Shown: in pieces, positions 55,685-64,000 of the stretch | How positions within the stretch are numbered: position 1 is the first letter of the stretch | How the letters are laid out: each line of letters begins with the position of its first letter | Assembly: GCF_932274485.2 (NCBI RefSeq) | Contig: NC_065879.2 | Coordinates: 64,377,459-64,441,458, forward strand | DNA from: Patella vulgata | Lineage: Eukaryota > Mollusca > Gastropoda > Patellidae | Direction: 5' to 3' | DNA: 64,000 nt | Made by a program: the position numbers and the translations under genes | Notes under the pieces: model-generated | Told to the model about the DNA's origin: nothing | Seen by the model: only the letters and a program-made list of their open reading frames with translations | The model's database searches: none

Positions 55685-58600
55685 CTTAAAAAGAAAAAAA
55701 ACCCACCTCTATCACATTATTTTTATAGTAATCAAATGCTTGATTGCAATTCATGATAAAAATGGGCAGTGTTTGATTCATGATACTGATAGACATCTAC
55801 CATACCTGATCTGGTGTGAGTAGAATTCCAGTAAATACTTGACATTGAGTCAGGTCAATGTTTTTTTAGGTCATGATACCTGGTACAGTATCAGTTGAAT
55901 CAGGATTTAATGTAACACAAGAGAGACATCGTAGGGATATTTTTTTATTGACTCAGTACATGTTTTGTCTGATGAAATTCTCATATTCACTCGATTGTCA
56001 ATGCTCTTAGGGTTGAAAGAACTGGATACTATCAGGTTTGCATTACCAGCTTGATATTAAAAGGCTAAAACTTACCTATGACATCCAGACATCCATCAGC
56101 AAATCGAAAACCCTCCGAGTTGGTAACTTTACACTGGAAGCATGTAGTATCATCTGGTTTTACAAGATTTGTCACCTTCAATATCTGTTGATCATTACCG
56201 AACACATATTTACCACTGTCAACTAGGATTAGAAGATAAATATAGGTCAAAGGTCATGTAATATGGTCAAAATTTTTGGAAACTTGAAATAAGACTAAAA
56301 TGGGTCTAAAAGCATATTAATATATATGTATTATGAGTATATATTAAGTGATTTACATTCGATATTTAAATTTTTTGTTGTAATTTCTAATCAATTATAT
56401 TCCATGAAATAGGTGAACAGTCAAATTGAACGGCAGATTTTTGTGCCAGCTTAGTCCATTCCACACAGGTTTTTTTTAATAATTAATTTGTCATTTATGA
56501 ATCCACGATTTTATAGTAGTTCGCCGATCGTTATCTCAACGGGAAAGCAGTTTTATTCAAGTTGACAAAGTTCATGTCATAAAATGATTTCTTTTTTGTA
56601 CACCTTAGGGGCGTCCCCTTAAATCTGTGCCTGCTGACCTATTTCTTCTAGAGTAAGGCATTTTTCAAAATTATTTGTTAAACTCCTTGAAAAAACACCA
56701 GCTCTTTTTACAACAGCTTAAACATTGCTATTTTATTTAACTGTATATTCAAATAAGATCCAAGTGAAAATTTCTGTTTTAACCCACCAGCCAAGACTCC
56801 CAAAGAGCTTATGGCTCTTTCATAATGCCAATACTATAGAATGGTTGAATATGGATTTTTGCATCTGAAGAATATTTGAAACTTACATTTATCGTTTGGA
56901 ATGGGGGCTCCATTTTCAAACCATTCTGGTGGTCCTGGTGGATTCTCCCTTATTACTGATTTTGCTTGACAGGTCATACTAGCATCTCTTGTTGCTGCAA
57001 CCGTAATTGACGATAAGGACTTTTCCCAGATAGGACGAGCTGGAATAAATATATGAACAATATATTGGATGTTGTGTCACTTATTCCGTTTTATACATTT
57101 ATATTTTCATGCCCACACCATAGAAAACAAAGGAAATTAATGATTAAGACATTTATTAACATAATGGGTACAGGGAGCGGCCATTTTGTCAGGCAGTTTG
57201 AATCAAATTTCATGAAGCGGTGATACATTTAAACGATTTTTAAAATCGGAAAAAATTGTGAACTCTAGGGTATCCGCAAGCTAAAATCGCGATTCTTAGG
57301 TACAACCAGGAAGTTACAGTCAGATATGCACAAATATCGAAAGGAAACTAGATCTTTGGGATGTAAACACGTTTTCAGTTTCATCAAAAATGTGACCACT
57401 AGAGGGTCCACAACCTTGATATTACATACTTTAACATTATTTGCGTACAAAGAGTGGCCATTTTGTTCGACAGTTAGGACCCGATTCGAAATTGGCCGTC
57501 ATTATTGTGTAACGGTGATATATTCAAACGTTTTTTAAATCGAATAAAAATTGTGAACGCAGGGGCTATAATCCAGGAAGTTACGGTCCGATCAATTGGA
57601 TAAAAAATTTGACATCTAGAGTGTCCACAAGCTAAAAACGTGATTTATTGTACAATCAATAAAGTCATGGTCCATAACATGCCAATATCAAAAGGAACCA
57701 AGATCTTTTGGCAATAAACCTATATTTCAAGTTGTGTCAAAATCGGTTACAAATTGTGATCTATAGAGTGTCCACAAAGAAATTGTGGAAGGACGGACAG
57801 GGGCATCGACAATATACATCCACATGAAAATGTGAGCATATAAAAAAGGTTGCAGAAACTGTCCTAAAGAGTTTTTTTTAAAAGAAACTGTTTAGAAACC
57901 GAAGTTCTGTAATTGTTACTTACATGTGACATTAAGAGCTGTTGTTGCTGTATTTGTTTGAGTATTTGCACCTTCACAAGTGAAAGTTCCTTCGTCTGAC
58001 TCCTGGATATTTTTAACTCGTAAAACGCGTCGTAAAGTGTCGATAAATTCATATTTATCAGAGTTACTTGTAATTGCTTGTAACTCATTGTTTTTCCACG
58101 ATATAGATGGTATCGGCCTGGAAAACATTTTTCGAGACTTCTGATTAAATCATCTACAAATCTTTTCAAAAACATAAATTTTCAGGGTCCAAAACATTAA
58201 TATTGTTTAAGTCATGTGTTTAGATCATGAGAACATGAAAAGGGGCTATGAAAAATAGCAGAGGTCGCCACACCTACCATAAAAATATCATGGAATTTAA
58301 CAAAAACAATAAATATGGTCAAATAATGAAAATTAACAGGGGCCATAATGTGACATCAAATCATCAAAGCTAACAGGGGCCATTTAACATGTCAAAGATA
58401 ACAAGAAATGAAACGAAACGAAACAGGATTTAACGTCCTTCTGTTCTGCTATGACTAGGCTAATCAAAACAGGCAAACGCCATACAGTGTGCTATGACGG
58501 AAATTTTGCCCAGCGTTACGGCATACTCTTATATTGAATTACAACTGGAAATCTTTTATGTGCACTCCCATGTGTACACGGGACCTCAGTTTTTCATCCC

Positions 58601-59677
58601 ACCAGAACGACTAGACAGATGTCCTTGTCAGGCCCTCCACCCTGCACCAATGACAAGTGGATACCATGCCAGAAAATTTTCATAAATTTCCTCGGCGACC
58701 TTTAGGTTTGTGAGCAAGCGTCTTACCCACTTAGCCAACGTGGCTCCCCAAAGATAACACAGGTCATAAAGTGACATCAAATCATCAAAGATAATAGGGG
58801 CCAATAACATGACATCACAATGTGATATCAAATCATCCAAGATAGCAAGGGCCATAATGTGACATCAAATCAAAGATAACAGGAGCCAAAATATGACCTT
58901 AGATCATGAAAAATAGCAGGGACCACAATGTGACATCAAATCATGAAGAATAACTTTGTACTTACTTGCCACCAAAGATACATTGTATGTCAATATAATG
59001 TCCAATAAGAGCTTTCTGATTTGGTTTGCTATATAACACACTGGGTGCTCTATCTGGAATTGCTGGAACACAGAATACAAATAAAAACCTTTAAAAGATT
59101 TGTTTCTTCAAGCAAAATTAGGTCATCTGTTTTGTAGATAATAACAAAGTTTCTCCTAACATATCCTTTGGCAACCTACCTAGATTATGAAATTGGGGTG
59201 TAACAGTTATATATTTAAATGCTTGGTTTTTTTTAAAATTGAATAGAAATTGTGACTTCTAGAGGGACCACAATCTAAAAACATGATACAGTCAGATACG
59301 TGCGGATATCAAAAAGGAACCAAACATATATTTCAAGTTTGTTCAAAATCGGATAAAAATTGTGACCTGTAGAGTTTCCATAAAGAAATTGAGGACGGAT
59401 GGACAGACAGGGGGGATGACAATACACGTATATATAAGTCCACATGGAAGTGTGGAGGTATAAAAAGAAACCATTTTCCGTTAAATCAAACTTTACTGCA
59501 TAATTATCTTATTGGTGTGAAAAGTGTATTTTAAACACTTACGATTTAGTTTCGTAATCTCTAAAATCTTCCCACTGCCTAAATTAACGGAATTAAGATG
59601 ACGATTAAAAATGGCACATTGATATCTTAATCCAATTAAATCATCATCTTTTGTTACGTAGACGAAATAAAGAGTTC
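55373..59677 (-). CDS. L1CAM/neuroglian-family adhesion receptor, copy C (partial)
   Basis: Six minus-strand exons: 59543-59677 (Ig2 second half), 58966-59062 and 57924-58117 (Ig3), 56887-57039 and 56076-56222 (Ig4), and 55373-55684 (Ig6-like). All splice sites and phases match copy B and no exon is broken. Upstream, the sequence leaves the gene at the 59734/59735 junction, so the exons for Ig1 and the first half of Ig2 are cut off. Downstream there is no membrane exon, only repeats and the LINE. As it stands this is a gene fragment, though with intact coding sequence, which fits a recent origin. Confidence 0.8.
56076..56222 (-). CDS. Exon: second half of Ig4 (copy C)
   Basis: YVFGNDQQILKVTNLVKPDD against YVFSNDKQILMVTNLVKPDD in copy B; the Cys motif is unchanged. 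Confidence 0.8.
56887..57039 (-). CDS. Exon: first half of Ig4 (copy C)
   Basis: Same 153-bp exon as 40215-40367 with a single clear synonymous-type change (ccagaatggtt context). Confidence 0.78.
57140..57845. repeat. Repeat family R1 in intron of copy C
   Basis: Partner of 40664-41361, with small deletions (for example near 57655). Confidence 0.8.
57924..58117 (-). CDS. Exon: second half of Ig3 (copy C)
   Basis: Differs from copy B at DTLRRVLRV against DTSRQVLRV; Trp and Cys are kept. Confidence 0.8.
58250..58950. repeat. Tandem ~38-bp intronic repeat of copy C
   Basis: Partner of 41740-42440. It has one additional unit near 58345-58375, showing that the array changes in length. Confidence 0.8.
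58406..58747 (-). repeat. SINE family A inside the array (copy C)
   Basis: Partner of 41895-42236, nearly the same sequence. Confidence 0.8.
58966..59062 (-). CDS. Exon: first half of Ig3 (copy C)
   Basis: Same length and borders as 42454-42550. Confidence 0.78.
59543..59677 (-). CDS. Exon: second half of Ig2 (copy C)
   Basis: GTLYFVYVTKDDDLIGLRYQ then CAIF; several replacements from copy B (H to Y, A to D, S to I, K to R), the most diverged of the shared exons. Confidence 0.78.
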
Positions 59678-60802
59678 CTGAAAATATATAATAAGATAAT
59701 AAATTGCATGAAATGGTCACTATTATAATAGTCAGTTTATTACGGCCAACCGTACTGTCGTAATCGGAATTATAGAAAGCAAGAAAAACACCAACCCCGA
59801 AGTAAATCATTATTTTTTGTGTTAACAAAGAAGCCCAGCCTTAGTGTCTTAATATTCGAATATACACAGCACATAACCAATATGACCGAATATAGATCTG
59901 TAAGATAAAATAGTTATTGACGGAATTGGCTGGCAGTTGGTGCCATATCATCTATACATGTTCACCCTTAGAGCCAAATAACTTCAATTCTAACCGTTAT
60001 ATGTATATAATATAGAATATAGAAAGCCCAATTCCGTAACCTTAAAGATACTTTTCCCAAAAAAAATATTTATCGGGTGGTTATTTCCAATAAAAGTATG
60101 GCAATTTTGGTATATATGGAAAATAAAAATATCCAATCTTACTAGAAAAATACTGCATTCCCTTAATAACACCCATGGAATGCATACAGGACAAAAATGT
60201 AAGGGTTTCCCTAATCGGCAGCCTGACGATTAGGAATGTCTGTTCGCGTCACGTCAAAGCTAAGACGCGACGATTGAGCGCTTGGTGTATGTGTTGATAA
60301 ACTTGATAAAGGGTTAAACGTACAACAGTTTCTGTGATAAAAACCACGGAAAAAGACGTGGGCGGTGGATAATCCGTGAATTTAATTAGGCTTCGATACT
60401 TATGATTTATGGATAGCGATTAAAGACAACATCGTCTTGTGTATGCAATGAATTCTTCTTCGCACCCGTTGCTAGGTAGTGCGTCAGCTAAGTCACGTGA
60501 CACTAACATGACTTCTTTTAATAGATTTTTTTTATAGTAGGGGTATTCCTTCGCGAAAACAGTGTTTGAGAAGGATTTGAAACTAAATTTTGACAGATTA
60601 ATTAGTTTGAATATGTTTTTAGTCCAATTATGCATATGTATATTTTTTTTCCGTGGGCTTAAAGTTGCCTGATCTTGGAATAACTTGAACAATTAATGCT
60701 TGGTATTAAAAAAAAAATGTAGCCCTTATAAGCTTACAGTCAGTTCGGTATTCGGTATTCAACTTTGTATATCCAAGCTTCAAAAAAAATATGCATATGT
60801 GG

Positions 60803-61096
60803 AAATGAAATGGGGTTTAACGTCCTACTGTTCTGCACCGCACTGGGCTAATGAAGATGTGCATACGCCATACAGTGTGCTATGAGGGAAATTTTGCCCA
60901 GACAGCAGCACTACGGCCTACTCTTATATCAAATTCTATTTGTCCCATCCAAATGACTAGACAGCTGTCCTTGTCAGGCCCTCCATCCTGCATCACTGAC
61001 AAGGAGGAACCACGCTGAAAAATTTGGAAGAACTTTCTAGGCCAATGCAGGGATTTTAAGCCAGCGCCTTACCCACTTAGCCACCGTGACCCCCCA
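60803..61096 (-). repeat. SINE family A in tandem unit 2
   Basis: Exact partner of 52084-52377 at +8719. Confidence 0.85.
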
Positions 61097-62018
61097 TTAA
61101 AGAAAGATAGGCAATGAAACATATACCCACAGTAACTAAATTAATCAAGCGGTCGACAAGGATTGTCGCATATTTATTCATTTGTAGGTAAAGGGGGGCA
61201 TTTACAAGATCATTTTATACAGATCAAATTATAATTTCCATCGTTTGAGGGTTCGAAAGGGTTCTACAAACTGAAACTAGGGCCTTAACTCCCAAGTACA
61301 TGTAATTTACAGAAATTGTTAAAATTTGACAGGATCTTTAGTCTTACTAATTTAAATAATGCAGATAAACTTCATACAGATCGGATGATAACTTTTGTTG
61401 TGAGAGCATTCACAAGGTTCAACAAAATAAACAAGAGCCATAACTCTTGAAGTAATAAATGGGAAATTTCATACGGATCAGACGATAACTTTTATTGTTC
61501 GAAAGTTCACAAGGTTCAACAAAGTGAAACAAGGGCCATAACTTTAGACATAATTAACAGAAATTTCTGAAATGCAAAAGGTTTCTTCATTTCACTAATT
61601 TAAATGATGCATATAAATTTCATACAGATCTGATACATGTAATAAGTTTTATTGTTTCGAAATTTCACAAGATTCAACAAAGTAAAACATGGGCCATAAC
61701 TCTAGAAGTAATTAACAGAAATTGCTGCTAGTCAACAGGCTTCGATGTTTCACTAGTTAAAAGGATGTATATAAATTTCATACAGATAGGATGATAATAT
61801 TTCTTGTTAGAGCGTTAACAGGATTCTATAAAGTGAAACAAGGGCCATTACGTTTAGACATTATTAATGGAAAATGATGAAATTTAAACATACATTATGC
61901 AAGAGATAAATCTGCCAATTTCAGGTCTTTCTTTAGACCTGAAATGTTATCTAAATTATTAAATATACATTAATTAACTGATAATTCAAATGCTAAATTT
62001 TCGGTTCAGAGGTTATCA

Positions 62019-63676
62019 CTCAACGAGTTTGAGAGTTTTAGTCAGGATGACATTTTAAAGATCATCAAATCCGCCAACAAAACGACATGTCCACTTGATC
62101 CAATACCTTCCAAGCTACTCATTCAACTGCTAGACATTCTACTTCCTGTTATTACTCTATTAGTCAACTTAAGTTTAAGTACTGGATGTTTCCCATCGGT
62201 GTTCAAACAGGCGGTGGTGAGACCACTAATCAAAAAGGAGTCTCTTGATCCCAATATTCTCAAAAACTATAAACCTGTGTCTAACTTGTCATGCCTTTCC
62301 AAAATTGTGGAAAGAGCTGTAAATCTCCTTCTTCAATCCCATATCTCGAAATATGAGTTGTTGGATAAGTTTCAGTCTGCTTACAGACCCCACCATGGCA
62401 CTGAGACCACTGTGTTGAGGGTCCTCAACGACCTACAGTGTGCAGTGGATACAGGGAACGTAGCATCTTTGACTCTTTTGGATTTATCTGCAGCGTTCGA
62501 CACTGTGGACCATCAGATTCTATACAATAGACTTAAAAACCAGTTTTGGATTTCCGGTACACCGCTTTTATGGAACACATCATATCTTAGTAATAGACAT
62601 CAAACAGTTCTACTTGGTGAGGCTAAATCTCTACCGTTTAAACTTGACTGTGGCGTACCGCAAGGCAGTGTTTTAGGACCCATTTTCTTTGTTCTTTATA
62701 CAACCGCTTTAGGGTCTGTGATCGATGGCTATGATCAGAGGCACTACTCTTACGCCGATGATACTCAACGCATTGGTGTGTCTAGTCCTATGCTAATCAG
62801 AAATGCCTTACAAAAAACTACTGACTGTTCGCTGGCAGTTAAACAGTAGATGAAAGCGAACAAACTAACATTGAACGACGATAAAACAGAGGCTCTTTTA
62901 GTAGGTTCATCACAACAACTCAAATTACTACCTGGTCTTAAAATCACCATTGGTAATTCAGAAATAAATTTCTCCAAAAATGTTCGAAACCTTGGAGTGA
63001 TATTTGATCCTTCTCTGACAATGGAAGCTCAGGTTGATATGGTATGCCGTACATGCTACTATCATCTACGCTGTATATGCAACATCAGAAACTATCTCAC
63101 TGCTGACGCTTGTAAACTACTTGTGAGATCACTTATTTTATCAAGGATTGATTATTGTAATAGTTTACTCTATGGAATCCCACAAGCATTTCTAGCCAAG
63201 ATCCAAAAGGTTCTTAATACTGCAGCCCGAATAGTAACAAGGACACATAAGTTTGATCACATTCAGAATGTGCTGGCTTCTTTACATTGGTTACCTGCTG
63301 AGGCGCGAGTCAAATACAAAATACTAACATTAGTGTATAAATGTCGCAATAATGCAGCTCCTCAATACTTATCTGAACACTTATATGACTATAACCCTAT
63401 TAGATCACTTCGCTCTCAAAATAAACAGTCACTAGTTGTTCCAAGATATAATTTGAAGTCATATGGGTATAGGTCTTTCAGTTCAGCTGGTCCTAGATTA
63501 TGGAACGAACTTCCACAACAGATCAAGAATCAACAAACTTTTAATCAATTTAAATCCGCACTAAAGACTTTCCTGTTTCAACAGTTTTACCAGAAGAGCC
63601 ATTACAAAAAGCGTTTTGAGCATGTGTCAACATGGAGAAGACGCTATATAAAACTTCATTATTATTATTATTATTA
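62019..63676 (+). mobile_element. L2/CR1-group LINE in tandem unit 2
   Basis: Copy of 53300-54957 made by the tandem duplication, not a second insertion: borders, target duplication and tail length agree. Confidence 0.92.
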
Positions 63677-63692
63677 TTATCAATTTGACTGA
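62019..63692 (+). pseudogene. LINE reverse transcriptase in tandem unit 2
   Basis: Same translated sequence as 53300-54973, including the in-frame TAG (62847-62849). Confidence 0.9.
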
Positions 63693-64000
63693 AATTTTCA
63701 GCAAATTCCCTTTACATTATCTCGTTTTAACTATTTTAGTGAGAACTGCCAGCTCTTTATCTAATCTCCCATAATGTATCTTTAAAAGGCTCTTTCGTTT
63801 CATTAATTTAAAGGATGCATACAAATTTCATACAGATTGGATGACCATTTTTGTCATTGTAGCATTCATAAGGTGCAATAACGTGAAACAATGACCATAA
63901 CGCTAGAAGAAGTTAACGGAAATTATTGAAATTAAAAAGGTTTCTTCATCTTAGTGATGTAAACAACATATATCAATTTCAAAACAATCAAATGATAAAT

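Larger units (their letters stand above)
51016..59734. repeat. Tandem duplication unit 1, 8719 bp
   Basis: Base 51016 (gtttattacggccaacc) recurs at 59735, and every later landmark recurs 8719 bp on: SINE 52084/60803, LINE 53300/62019 and its stop codon. The left edge shares about 5 bp with the junction sequence, as in microhomology-mediated joining. The unit contains copy C of the adhesion gene. Confidence 0.93.
59735..64000. repeat. Tandem duplication unit 2, first 4266 bp
   Basis: It looks identical to 51016-55281 in every block compared by eye, and all translated frames are the same. The rest lies outside the window; a fourth adhesion-gene copy would be expected there. Confidence 0.92.

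Overview
The window is nuclear DNA of an animal, most likely a marine mollusc. The evidence is AT-rich DNA with short exons and GT-AG introns, two abundant tRNA-derived SINE families, Tc1, Harbinger and hAT transposons, CR1/L2-type and I/Jockey-type LINEs, and long interspersed repeats ending in 'gacggacggac'-like runs. The species cannot be told from sequence alone. There are no bacterial features, rRNA genes, CRISPR arrays or retrovirus-like elements.

The main genes are three copies of one neural cell-adhesion receptor of the L1CAM/neuroglian family. Copy A (316-9331, + strand) holds the 3' end: half of an Ig domain, a full Ig-like domain, a transmembrane exon, and a cytoplasmic tail with the ankyrin-binding box (FNEDGSFIGVY) and a PDZ-type C-terminus (ETQI). 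Copy B (47007-38700, - strand) holds nine phase-compatible exons for Ig1, Ig2, Ig3, Ig4 and an Ig6-like domain, but no transmembrane or tail exon follows. Copy C (59677-55373, - strand) repeats the last six of these exons. Put together, the family here looks like five Ig domains, a membrane span and an L1 tail. The L1-type Ig5 and all fibronectin III domains are missing.

The layout is dominated by rearrangement. Bases 1-5085 are an inverted copy of 36940-39868, and 12360-17945 are an inverted copy of 28228-35205. The two arms face each other across a ~10 kb spacer (17946-28227). The spacer carries a broken RING/B-box/MATH (TRIM-type) gene, a deleted Harbinger transposon with exact TTA target duplications, and a RecQ-helicase-like fragment cut by that transposon. 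The right arm lacks the membrane/tail exons and 3' UTR (5086-12359 of the left arm). A second duplication copied 36687-43230 to 51369-59734, and a third step repeated 51016-59734 in tandem with a period of exactly 8719 bp. The visible 4.3 kb of the second unit looks identical to the first.

Mobile DNA explains most of the rest: a 1364-bp Tc1 element with perfect 34-bp ends (1549-2912), a 5'-truncated L2-like LINE inserted in a MITE (53300-54957, and its tandem copy 62019-63676), an old I/Jockey-type LINE (48370-50220) with a MITE inside it, SINEs throughout, and several interspersed families that fill the introns.
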